DNA of 64,000 nt, from the NCBI RefSeq assembly GCF_011762485.1, contig NZ_JAAKGI010000046.1, forward strand, positions 124,686-188,685, given 5' to 3'. How positions within the stretch are numbered: the first letter of the stretch is position 1; each line of letters opens with the position of its first letter. Source of the DNA: Yeosuana marina (GTDB lineage Bacteria > Bacteroidota > Bacteroidia > Flavobacteriales > Flavobacteriaceae). The notes beneath the pieces are model-generated. The model made no database searches. It was not told where the DNA came from and saw only the letters and a list, made by a program, of their open reading frames with translations. Position numbers and translations under genes: made by a program. Below, piece by piece: positions 1 through 7,293 of this stretch.

Positions 1-1
1 A

Positions 2-262
2 GAACTTAATCAAACAACAGTAAATTATTCGCCAGGAACAAGATCTAATGCCGATTATACAACTCCTGATATGTCAAACTATATTTCAAGTGAGGCTATT
101 TTAGAAAGCATTTATAACTACGAAAAATTAAAAGGAATGAATGGTTTTCATTTACTTATTCATCCAGGTACAAATCCATTAAGAAAAGATAAATTGTATT
201 TACATTTAGATGAATTAATACATAAGTTGATGTCTAAAGGATACCAATTCAAAAAATTCTAA
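2..262 (+). CDS. Polysaccharide deacetylase (CE4/NodB-like), C-terminal part
   Basis: Only the last 86 residues are in the window; the start lies upstream. The open frame runs from base 2 to the TAA at 260-262. Two CE4 (NodB homology) landmarks are visible: a Y-S-P-G-T-R-S-N-A-D segment near the left edge, resembling the 'pG.R..D' motif 3, and an L-L-I-H-P-G-T segment, resembling the late 'LxLH' motif whose histidine is catalytic. The family removes N-acetyl groups from chitin-like or peptidoglycan-like polysaccharides. The substrate cannot be judged from this fragment. The next gene is convergent, 45 bp away, and no clear terminator hairpin lies between them. Confidence 0.65.
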   Translation, partial: ELNQTTVNYSPGTRSNADYTTPDMSNYISSEAILESIYNYEKLKGMNGFHLLIHPGTNPLRKDKLYLHLDELIHKLMSKGYQFKKF

Positions 263-307
263 TTAGAAAAATACTGCCGATAATAATTTTCATAAAACAC
301 ATGCCAA

Positions 308-1450
308 TTATTTCACGTAATGTGGATAGTCTTTTTCACGATTCTGAAATCTAAGAATTGTATCTTTAACAATAACTCCTTTATCAATATTGATGGCGTT
401 TTTGATGGTTTTGTTTTCCGGCCATTGGTCTCGACCACCAATAACCGAAGGTAAATGCACAATCATAGCTGCTGAAATTGATCTAGACGCACTTTCCCAA
501 AAATAACTAGGGGTGTGGTCTACCGCATAATAATCAATTGTATCTATTGAAATGATAGGATTTTTAAATGTAGTGGGTTTAGCAAAATAGAACCCCATGC
601 CTTCATCGCAGCTCACATCAATTATTAGCGTACCAGGTTTTAGCATTGATTTTTCATCTTCATTTACATAATTAATAGGGTCGTCTACATCTTGATAGGT
701 TCCATTAATGATGATTTCAGATTCATGAATTAAATCCAATAAAGGTCGTTCAGACCCATCGTGTTCTACTAAAACTAATCGCGGTTCATTGTTGTTCCCG
801 TTTCTAATTCTTGCATAATGAACATCCAAAACTTCTTCTCGTACTTCATGATCTGGTCTTTGAATGCAGATAGTAATATCTCTAAACCCATGAGCTTTTA
901 ACGCATAAATAGCGCCTCGGCTAACGGCTCCAAAACTGAATATGATAGCCTTTCTTTGATTCCCATAATGACCGTCAATTCCCTTTAATTGTAGGGCATG
1001 TATAACTGCACAGTATCCAGCCATTTCATTATTTTTGTAAAAGGTGTGTCTACCAATTTGGCCATTTGGACCCCAGACATACATATCTTCAAAAGCGATC
1101 AAGGTTAATTTTTTATCAATGGCTGTTTGTGTGATCTGCATTTGTTGGGCACAATGTGGATACCCCCATAAAACACCTCCTGTCTTTAATTCTTCTAAAT
1201 CTGAGAGGATTGGTTTGGCTATAATCACGGATCCTATATCAGATAATATTTCACCGCGAGTGGCCATGCCTCCAGTAAGTTCAATAATTTCCTCATCTTC
1301 AATATTAAACGGTTTGCCATAGCCCCTCTCAAAGATGAGTTGCTTGCGTATGTGTTCTGGAAGTCTTTTTAAATGTTCAGGATGGATTGGGACACGTCTT
1401 TCGTCTTCTTTTTTTGAGGTACCAATAACTCCCATTTTTAATAAAGCCAT
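308..1450 (-). CDS. AlaDH/PNT-superfamily amino-acid dehydrogenase, N5-(carboxyethyl)ornithine synthase-like
   Basis: 380 residues. The start is the ATG at 1450 (M-A-L-L-K-M-G-V-I-G); the open frame extends ten codons further without family resemblance. An N-terminal E-D-E-R-R-V-P-I-H-P segment matches the substrate-binding start of alanine dehydrogenase and transhydrogenase proteins. A G-A-V-S-R-G turn near residue 190 stands for the NAD(P)-binding loop. T-L-I-I-D-V-S-C-D-E-G in the C-terminal half resembles the same site in carboxyethylornithine synthase. The family includes NAD-dependent alanine dehydrogenases and NADPH-dependent opine-type synthases that condense pyruvate with ornithine. 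The exact substrate is inferred and could equally be a saccharopine-type reaction. It is a single gene, convergent with the deacetylase. Confidence 0.6.
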   Translation of the reverse strand: MALLKMGVIGTSKKEDERRVPIHPEHLKRLPEHIRKQLIFERGYGKPFNIEDEEIIELTGGMATRGEILSDIGSVIIAKPILSDLEELKTGGVLWGYPHCAQQMQITQTAIDKKLTLIAFEDMYVWGPNGQIGRHTFYKNNEMAGYCAVIHALQLKGIDGHYGNQRKAIIFSFGAVSRGAIYALKAHGFRDITICIQRPDHEVREEVLDVHYARIRNGNNNEPRLVLVEHDGSERPLLDLIHESEIIINGTYQDVDDPINYVNEDEKSMLKPGTLIIDVSCDEGMGFYFAKPTTFKNPIISIDTIDYYAVDHTPSYFWESASRSISAAMIVHLPSVIGGRDQWPENKTIKNAINIDKGVIVKDTILRFQNREKDYPHYVK

Positions 1451-1480
1451 ATAATTCTGTTTTAAATTGAAACGAATCAC

Positions 1481-1696
1481 AGATTAATGAGTTAAGTAAA
1501 GCGTTAAATTGAAATTTCTTGTTGTGGATTTTCCTCTAGTAATAAGGCATTAAGTTGATTACTAGAGATGCGTAAAGAATTATATTGACATCAACGGATA
1601 TATATCCATTGTTAAAGATAAGCTATTTAACTTAGAGTTTTAGAGTTATTAAAACAATTCAATAAAACTATAAGATAAAAAATTAATATATAATGT
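1481..1696. other. Non-coding stretch with two dyads
   Basis: No credible gene. Two palindromic elements stand out. A perfect 10-bp inverted repeat (CTCTAGTAAT at 1534-1543 and its complement at 1558-1567) has a 14-nt spacer. A perfect 12-bp palindrome, GGATATATATCC, lies at 1596-1607 and extends imperfectly to 1592-1611. Neither is followed by a T-run, so neither looks like an intrinsic terminator. They lie upstream of the dehydrogenase start at 1450 and beside the displaced mlaF end. Confidence 0.5.
1534..1567. repeat. Perfect 10-bp inverted repeat, possible operator
   Basis: CTCTAGTAAT at 1534-1543 is matched exactly by its reverse complement at 1558-1567 with a 14-nt spacer. It lies about 85 bp upstream of the dehydrogenase start. 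An operator or an RNA hairpin are both possible. Confidence 0.5.
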
Positions 1697-1774
1697 ATTA
1701 TTGTTTCTCTTCAATATACATTTGGCGCACTTTTTTCATGAGTTCCGAAGAATTAACAAAATCTGTTACTACTT
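1697..1774 (-). pseudogene. Displaced 3' end of an mlaF-type ATPase gene
   Basis: These 78 bp align without gaps to 3201-3278, the 3' end of the intact ATPase gene, with six mismatches. Read on the minus strand they encode the same final 24 residues up to the stop except for one Tyr-to-Asn change. Five of the six differences fall at third codon positions, including TAA instead of TAG and CAA instead of CAG. That pattern means the two copies diverged as selected coding sequence, not as a decaying duplicate. Similarity ends abruptly at 1774. The fragment lies on the far side of the exosortase genes from the intact gene and in the same orientation. Confidence 0.85.
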
Positions 1775-1879
1775 AGGAAACACATTTTAAAGTTTTAATT
1801 TGAATTTTGTCGGAAAAATTCCTTTCAAATTAAAATAGTGTATAATTTAGTCTTGCTATTAACCTCGTTAAAATAAATT

Positions 1880-2182
1880 ATGAAGATTAACAAAACTTTT
1901 TTAAAAACCATTAGGGCAATTTTAATACTATTAGCTTTAACATTTTCAACTAACACGAATGCAACTACTTTTGGAGGAAATAAACCAAAAAGGGAAAAGC
2001 ATAATGATTGGAAACCTAAAAAACCTAAGAAAGTAGAAAGAGAACACAAAAGAGAACGCCAAAGAGAAGGAGAGTGTGAAACACCAAGCGTTCCATTAGA
2101 TGGAGGTCTTAGTATTCTATTAATTGGTGCTGCTGCTTTTGGAGTTAAAAAATTACGTGGAAGTAAAAATGATGAAATTTAA
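1880..2182 (+). CDS. Small secreted protein with PID-CTERM-like exosortase sorting signal
   Basis: 100 residues. An N-terminal signal peptide of about 28 residues (basic start, hydrophobic core, A-L-T-F-S-T-N-T-N-A) is followed by a very basic region rich in Lys, Arg and Pro. The last 30 residues form a tripartite sorting signal: P-L-D-G-G, a hydrophobic helix (L-S-I-L-L-I-G-A-A-A-F-G) and a basic K-K-L-R tail. This is the layout of the PID-CTERM domain (often P-I-D-G-G) of Bacteroidetes exosortase substrates. The exosortase gene starts inside its end (14-nt overlap), so the two are translationally linked. It is probably the dedicated or model substrate. The function of the basic mid-region is unknown. 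Confidence 0.75.
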   Translation: MKINKTFLKTIRAILILLALTFSTNTNATTFGGNKPKREKHNDWKPKKPKKVEREHKRERQREGECETPSVPLDGGLSILLIGAAAFGVKKLRGSKNDEI

Positions 2183-2765
2183 TTCATTAAAAAATGAAAT
2201 TCCGTTACCAATAAGGCTTTTTCTAGGAAAAGCCTTATTGTTTTTTATTGCTTGGGAAATTATTTACGGAGTTTTTTTGTTAGATTCAAACGTATTAAAT
2301 AATCTGCTAACATCGCATGTTGCTGTATCTTCCGCTTTTGTTTTAAATAATTTGAGCCCTATGTCTGGCTTTACTGCAAAAGAGGAAATTTATACTGAAG
2401 TTTTAGGAGGAGAAACAACAAACATTAAAAGTTCTGTTATATATCATAATAATTACAAGGTTTTAAATATTGCGCACGCTTGTAATGGTTTAGAATTGTT
2501 GGTTTTATATATAGGTTTTATTGTATGTATGCCTTCAAAGATTGTTCGTAAAATACTGTATATTATTCTAGGGGTGATACTTCTGGACTTTATTAACATA
2601 CTTAGATGTGTGGGCTTAATATATTTACAAGAATATTTTCACGCTTACTTCCAGTTTGCTCATCATTATTTATTTAAAATTATCGTTTATACAGCTACTT
2701 TTTTAATTTGGGTGTTTTATAGTCGTAAAATCAACTTTAAAAATGAATCTATACAAATCGGATAA
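2169..2765 (+). CDS. Exosortase family membrane protease/transpeptidase (XrtF/XrtX type of Bacteroidetes)
   Basis: 198 residues. The start is the ATG at 2169; in-frame TTG codons upstream lie inside the previous gene. It is a polytopic protein with several hydrophobic helices. The exosortase catalytic triad is visible: Cys in H-A-C-N-G-L-E-L-L, Arg in I-N-I-L-R-C-V, and His in F-A-H-H-Y-L-F-K. Exosortases cleave PEP-CTERM-like sorting signals in the cytoplasmic membrane and pass the substrate on to the cell surface. It overlaps the substrate gene by 14 nt and the next membrane-protein gene by 23 nt, so the three form one tight operon. Assignment to a particular exosortase subtype is from memory of Bacteroidetes loci and is tentative. 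Confidence 0.85.
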   Translation: MMKFNSLKNEIPLPIRLFLGKALLFFIAWEIIYGVFLLDSNVLNNLLTSHVAVSSAFVLNNLSPMSGFTAKEEIYTEVLGGETTNIKSSVIYHNNYKVLNIAHACNGLELLVLYIGFIVCMPSKIVRKILYIILGVILLDFINILRCVGLIYLQEYFHAYFQFAHHYLFKIIVYTATFLIWVFYSRKINFKNESIQIG

Positions 2766-3147
2766 GGTTCGCTTCATTTCTGGACTAGTATTTATTTTAG
2801 TCATTTATTCGGCGTATTACATTTGTTTTTTAGAAAATGGTGATTTAATATTAACTTCGAAAATAAGACATGTTATTAAGTTTTCAACTACAATTGCAGT
2901 CTATATGGTTGGGACTTTTCACCTTGGAAAATTAACCGATAGATGGATGTCTTTTATTTGGCATATAGTTCATATTTCAGGATTAAGTATTCTAACATCA
3001 GTGGGTTTATTTGATTGGTTTATTTCTCCAATTAGCTTAAATTTAAGAGTTTTTGCAGGTAGTATTCAAGAGATATTAATTTCACCTCTTTTATATGTCG
3101 CTATGGGATTACTTAATAGAAGTTTAAAGAAAAGCTCAGTTGCCTAA
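2743..3147 (+). CDS. Exosortase-associated integral membrane protein
   Basis: 134 residues with four predicted membrane segments: near residues 10-28, 44-62, 70-90 and 103-123. It overlaps the exosortase by 23 nt, which indicates translational coupling and a joint function. Bacteroidetes exosortase loci often carry a small membrane protein in this position. I recognise no catalytic motif. It could act as an assembly or presentation factor for the exosortase. Confidence 0.65.
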   Translation: MNLYKSDKVRFISGLVFILVIYSAYYICFLENGDLILTSKIRHVIKFSTTIAVYMVGTFHLGKLTDRWMSFIWHIVHISGLSILTSVGLFDWFISPISLNLRVFAGSIQEILISPLLYVAMGLLNRSLKKSSVA

Positions 3148-3201
3148 ACTTTAAAACTATTTATTTCAAATTGTAAAAAAAATAACAAGCATAAAATAAA
3201 A

Positions 3202-3969
3202 CTACTGTTTCTCTTCAATATACATTTGGCGCACTTTTTTCATGAGCTCAGAAGAATAAACAAAATCAGTTACTACTTCGTTATCGGTTTTAAAAATAGT
3301 GTCTTTAGAACCTTCCCATGCTTTTAAGCCATCTTTTAAAAAGACAATCTTTTCACCAATTTCCATTACCGAATTCATATCATGAGAATTGATAACAGTT
3401 GTAATGTTATATTCATCGGTGATTTCTTGAATCAAATTATCAATAATAATAGATGTTTTGGGATCAAGACCAGAGTTGGGTTCATCGCAAAATAAGTATT
3501 TCGGATTATTTACTATGGCTCGAGCAATGGCAACACGTTTTTGCATACCTCCAGAAGCTTCGCTAGGCATTTTATTATGGGCATCAATTAAGTTAACGCG
3601 TTTCAAAACAAAATCAACGCGGTCCTCCATTTCGCTTCTACTTTGTTTGGTAAACATTTTTAAGGGAAACATGACGTTTTGAGCAATAGTCATTGAATCA
3701 AACAATGCACTACCTTGAAATACCATCCCAATTTCGGCGCGTAAATTTCTCTTTTGATCTTCACTTAACTCAGAAAATACTTTACCATCATATGCAATAC
3801 ATCCTTCTTCATAATCAAATAGCCCTAACAAGCATTTTATAAAAACAGTTTTTCCTGAGCCACTTTGGCCAATTATTAAATTGGTTTTCCCTTTTTCAAA
3901 AGACGTACTAATGCCTTTTAAAACTTCAACTCCAGAAAACGATTTATGTATGTTTTTTACCTCTATCAT
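3202..3969 (-). CDS. ABC transporter ATPase of MlaF type
   Basis: 255 residues starting at the ATG at 3969 (M-I-E-V-K-N-I-H-K-S); the 20 codons upstream belong to the permease gene. Walker A is G-Q-S-G-S-G-K-T (34-41), the signature is A-S-G-G-M-Q-K-R-V, and Walker B is Y-L-F-C-D-E-P followed by N-S-G-L-D-P. The H-loop is in I-N-S-H-D-M. The SGG-M-x-K-R signature and the downstream M-N-S-V-M segment are typical of the Mla/Ttg2A phospholipid transport family. The ATG overlaps the permease stop (TAATG), so the pair is translationally coupled. No MlaD gene is adjacent. Its last 26 codons are duplicated, in diverged form, at 1697-1774. Confidence 0.85.
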   Translation of the reverse strand: MIEVKNIHKSFSGVEVLKGISTSFEKGKTNLIIGQSGSGKTVFIKCLLGLFDYEEGCIAYDGKVFSELSEDQKRNLRAEIGMVFQGSALFDSMTIAQNVMFPLKMFTKQSRSEMEDRVDFVLKRVNLIDAHNKMPSEASGGMQKRVAIARAIVNNPKYLFCDEPNSGLDPKTSIIIDNLIQEITDEYNITTVINSHDMNSVMEIGEKIVFLKDGLKAWEGSKDTIFKTDNEVVTDFVYSSELMKKVRQMYIEEKQ

Positions 3970-4706
3970 TAGCTCAGCAACATTTGGGTTAAAATATAGT
4001 TTAACAATATAATAACAACACTGGTCCAAACAAACGAGGTTGTACTGGCTTTTCCAACTTCAAGAGCACCTCCAGTCATGTAATATCCATGATACGATGG
4101 GATGGTTGCTAAAACAAATGCAAATATTGTTGTTTTAATAAAGGCATAGGTTATATGAAACGGAATAAAATCTGTTTGAATACCAATAATGTAATCGCTA
4201 AGCGAACTAAACCCACCATAAACACAAGCTGCCATACCACCTAAAATACCTAAAAACATAGCAATGGATATAACAAAAGGGTAAAGTAGAAGTGAAATAA
4301 ACTTAGGGAATACTAAGTAGTTTAAAGAATTAATTCCCATCACTTCAAGGGCGTCAATTTGCTCAGTTACACGCATGGTTCCAATACTTGATGTAATAAA
4401 AGAGCCTACTTTACCAGCCATAATAATAGAAATAAATGTGGGTGCAAATTCCAGAATAACAGATTGTCTGGTTGCAAAACCTACTAGGTATTTAGGAATT
4501 AATGGGTTGCTTATATTTAGTGCTGTTTGAATGGTAACAACGCCACCTACAAAAAAGGAAATGAAAGCAACGATACCAAGCGAGCCTATAATTAAATCGT
4601 CAATATCTTTTAAAATGAGCTGCTTCATAACCGACCATTTAGTTGGTTTACGAAACATTTCGACAATCATTAAAAAATAAGTGCCTATATAATGGAGGTA
4701 TTTCAT
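3969..4706 (-). CDS. MlaE-type ABC permease (lipid transport)
   Basis: 245 residues with about six hydrophobic segments. Family landmarks are E-F-A-P-T-F-I-S-I-I-M-A-G-K-V-G and T-E-Q-I-D-A-L-E-V-M-G-I-N. The latter is the conserved cytoplasmic coupling segment of MlaE permeases, which move phospholipids between inner and outer membrane with MlaF and an MCE protein. The stop overlaps the ATPase start by one base. The gene is divergent from the phosphatase gene across 111 bp. A TACTTTAG sequence (minus strand, about 4720-4727) resembles a promoter -7 element close to its start. Confidence 0.85.
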   Translation of the reverse strand: MKYLHYIGTYFLMIVEMFRKPTKWSVMKQLILKDIDDLIIGSLGIVAFISFFVGGVVTIQTALNISNPLIPKYLVGFATRQSVILEFAPTFISIIMAGKVGSFITSSIGTMRVTEQIDALEVMGINSLNYLVFPKFISLLLYPFVISIAMFLGILGGMAACVYGGFSSLSDYIIGIQTDFIPFHITYAFIKTTIFAFVLATIPSYHGYYMTGGALEVGKASTTSFVWTSVVIILLNYILTQMLLS

Positions 4707-4785
4707 ATTAAATTTATTAGTGCTAAAGTAAAAAAAAGTTACAGGTATTTAACTTTAATTTTAAATTATGATGTTTTAAAAATAG

Positions 4786-4793
4786 TATTTTTG
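4786..4793 (+). promoter_or_regulatory. Promoter -7 element of phosphatase-nuclease operon
   Basis: TATTTTTG fits the Bacteroidetes TAnnTTTG consensus and lies 25 bp before the ATG at 4818. The -33 element is not clear. Confidence 0.45.
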
Positions 4794-4817
4794 AAAAATT
4801 AATAATAAACAATAAAA

Positions 4818-6482
4818 ATGAAGCATTTATTTACTTTAATAGTATTCGTTATTTACAGCACGTTTTCTGTTGCTCAAAATAGTGTAGAAGTCAAACAGAA
4901 CTATAAATCAACTAACTTGAATGAACGACCTAAGTTAGTGGTTGGGATAGTTGTCGACCAAATGCGATATGATTATTTAACGCGTTTTTACAATAAATAC
5001 GGCGATGGAGGTTTTAAACGTATGATGAATGAAGGATTTAATTGTAAAAATAATCATTTTAATTATATTCCTACATATACAGGGCCTGGTCATACCTCAA
5101 TTTATACAGGAACTACGCCAAAATATCATGGTATTATTGCTAATGATTGGTATGATAAGGAATTAAAAAAGAGTGTGTATTGTACCGAAGATGATTCTGT
5201 GCAGTCTGTTGGGACTTCAAGTAGTGCAGGACAAATGTCTCCACAAAGAATGAAAACAACCACTTTTGGAGATGAAAACAGATTGTTTACGCAGATGCGA
5301 GGAAAAACAATAGGTGTTTCAATTAAAGACAGAGCATCTATTTTACCTGCAGGACATACAGCAAATGCTGCCTATTGGTTTCAAGGTAAGAATGAAGGGA
5401 ACTGGATTTCAAGTACATTTTATATAAAAGAACTTCCAAAATGGGTAACAAACTTTAACAAAAAGCATTCGGTAGATTCGTATTTAAAAGAATGGAATAC
5501 CTTATATAACATTACAACATATACTGAGAGTGGAAGTGACTTAAATAATTTTGAAGGTGGTTTTAAAGGAAAAGAAACGGCAACATTTCCATATGATTTA
5601 GCAACATTAAAAAATGAAAATAGCGGATATGATATCTTAAAATCTACTCCTTATGGAAATAGCTTAACGACTGATTTTGCTATTGCTGCTATTAAGGGAG
5701 AACAATTGGGAAGTGATGATATTACTGATGTGTTAACCGTAAGTTTTTCCTGTACAGATTATGTTGGACATAATTTTGGTGTTAACTCTAAAGAAATTGA
5801 AGATACGTACTTACGATTAGATTTAGATCTTGAAAGACTTTTTAAATCTTTAGATGATCAAGTGGGAAAAGGAAATTACACGGTATTTTTAACTGCCGAC
5901 CATGCCGCAGTTAATGTGCCTGCTTATTTGCAAAGTGTAAAAATTCCTGCTGGGTATTTTGATTCTAGAGATTTTAGTAAAAAAATAAATAACTTTATGG
6001 AAACTACTTTTGGAGCTTCTGATTTGATTGAAAGCATAATGAATAATCAAATATTTTTAAACAGAAAAAAAATACAGGAGTTAGATTTGGATTTGGATGA
6101 TGTTCAAGAAGCTATTGTTAATGAAATTATTGGCTATCAATATATTGATAAAGCATACACTGCAACAGCAATGAGTAATACGTCGTTTTCCACAGGAATA
6201 GAACGATTGATTCAAAATGGATTTAGTCAAAAGCGTTCTGGCGATGTTATTTATGTGCTCGATCCAGCGGTTATTTCTTATAGTAAAACAGGTTCAACAC
6301 ACGGATCGGCGTTTGAGTATGATACGCACGTACCTTTATTATTTTTCGGGAAAGGCATCAAACATGGTCAAACCTTACAGAAAACAGAAATAACAGATAT
6401 TGCTCCAACTATGTCGGCGCTGTTAAACATAAGCTATCCAAGTGGGAATATTGGGAAACCTTTAGAATTTGTTTTTAATTAG
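4818..6482 (+). CDS. Secreted alkaline phosphatase, PafA-like
   Basis: 554 residues with a signal peptide (first 19-20 residues, ending F-S-V-A-Q). It belongs to the alkaline phosphatase superfamily, PafA type. Asp47 (V-D-Q-M-R) is a metal ligand, and Thr88 in Y-T-G-P-G-H is the nucleophile. Asn109 in A-N-D-W-Y and the pair Lys170/Arg172 (I-K-D-R-A-S) correspond to the phosphate-binding residues that define PafA monoesterases. C-T-D-Y-V-G-H, T-A-D-H-A-A and a late T-H-G-S supply the remaining zinc ligands. The family hydrolyses phosphate monoesters in the periplasm, often with Ca/Zn. The nuclease gene follows directly, which suggests joint phosphate scavenging from nucleic acids. No Pho-box was recognised. 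Confidence 0.88.
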   Translation: MKHLFTLIVFVIYSTFSVAQNSVEVKQNYKSTNLNERPKLVVGIVVDQMRYDYLTRFYNKYGDGGFKRMMNEGFNCKNNHFNYIPTYTGPGHTSIYTGTTPKYHGIIANDWYDKELKKSVYCTEDDSVQSVGTSSSAGQMSPQRMKTTTFGDENRLFTQMRGKTIGVSIKDRASILPAGHTANAAYWFQGKNEGNWISSTFYIKELPKWVTNFNKKHSVDSYLKEWNTLYNITTYTESGSDLNNFEGGFKGKETATFPYDLATLKNENSGYDILKSTPYGNSLTTDFAIAAIKGEQLGSDDITDVLTVSFSCTDYVGHNFGVNSKEIEDTYLRLDLDLERLFKSLDDQVGKGNYTVFLTADHAAVNVPAYLQSVKIPAGYFDSRDFSKKINNFMETTFGASDLIESIMNNQIFLNRKKIQELDLDLDDVQEAIVNEIIGYQYIDKAYTATAMSNTSFSTGIERLIQNGFSQKRSGDVIYVLDPAVISYSKTGSTHGSAFEYDTHVPLLFFGKGIKHGQTLQKTEITDIAPTMSALLNISYPSGNIGKPLEFVFN

Positions 6483-6483
6483 T

Positions 6484-7293
6484 TTGAGTAAAAGAAACAT
6501 ATATTCTATTGTAGCGATACTCATTGTTTTAGGTGTTTATGGATATGAGTATTTTTTAGATAACGAAGAGCAAAACAACATTGTTGAGGAAGGTTCAACC
6601 ATAAAGGATCAAACAAACGAGTATTTCTTACCTACAAGTACAACAGGACAAATTGTGCATCATAACGGTTATTCTTTATCCTATAATGAACCTTACGAAC
6701 AGGCTGAATGGGTTGCTTACGAATTAAAGAAATCTCAACTTTCTAATAATAATTTTGAAAGACCTTATTTTGAAATCGATAAGGCTGTAAAAACTGGTGC
6801 GGCTAGTTGGAAGAACTACAAGAATTCAGGGTATGATCGTGGACATTTATGTCCAGCAGGAGATAGAGAGTATGATATTAATGCCTATAATGAAACCTTT
6901 TTAACAAGCAATATATCTCCACAAGAACATGATTTTAATGCAGGTATTTGGAATACATTAGAACAGAAAACTAGATATTGGGCAAATAAATATGACGGTG
7001 TTTTCGTAGTTACAGGGGGTATTTTACAAGATGGTTTAAAAACGATAGGTGATGAGCATGTTGCTGTGCCCAATCAATTTTACAAAATCATTTTGGATAA
7101 TAACCATGGAAAAATTAAAATGATTGCTTTTTTAATGCCTCATGAAAATTCCAATAAGCCTTTGTATTCGTTTGTCGTATCAGTCGATTCTATTGAAAAA
7201 CTAACTGGTATAGATTTCTTTCCCGAGTTAGATGATTCTGTAGAAAATAAACTTGAAGCATCAAGTAATTATAAAAACTGGAGTTTTAAATAA
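6484..7293 (+). CDS. Membrane-anchored DNA/RNA non-specific endonuclease
   Basis: 269 residues. There is no ATG; the likely start is TTG at 6484, one base after the phosphatase stop codon. A TTG at 6469, inside the phosphatase gene, is the alternative. An N-terminal hydrophobic segment (about residues 8-25) forms a signal anchor. The body is a beta-beta-alpha-metal nuclease: Y-D-R-G-H-L-C-P-A carries the DRGH catalytic histidine, and S-N-I-S-P-Q near residue 140 precedes the metal-binding Asn in N-x-G-I-W-N. Such enzymes cut DNA and RNA outside the cytoplasm. It is probably translated with the upstream phosphatase. It ends 8 bp inside the convergent glycosyltransferase. Confidence 0.85.
   Translation: MSKRNIYSIVAILIVLGVYGYEYFLDNEEQNNIVEEGSTIKDQTNEYFLPTSTTGQIVHHNGYSLSYNEPYEQAEWVAYELKKSQLSNNNFERPYFEIDKAVKTGAASWKNYKNSGYDRGHLCPAGDREYDINAYNETFLTSNISPQEHDFNAGIWNTLEQKTRYWANKYDGVFVVTGGILQDGLKTIGDEHVAVPNQFYKIILDNNHGKIKMIAFLMPHENSNKPLYSFVVSVDSIEKLTGIDFFPELDDSVENKLEASSNYKNWSFK

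Noticed and set aside
1697-1774. Recent tandem duplication of the mlaF end
   Set aside because: Five of six differences are at third codon positions, which indicates divergence under selection before the two copies met, not decay after a local duplication.
1825-2049. 74-codon ORF on the minus strand over the PID-CTERM-like gene
   Set aside because: It is antisense to a well-supported gene with signal peptide and sorting signal, and its composition is only the complement of that gene.
2124-2168. Upstream TTG start for the exosortase
   Set aside because: It would place 15 extra codons inside the substrate gene's sorting-signal region; the ATG at 2169 gives the normal N terminus.
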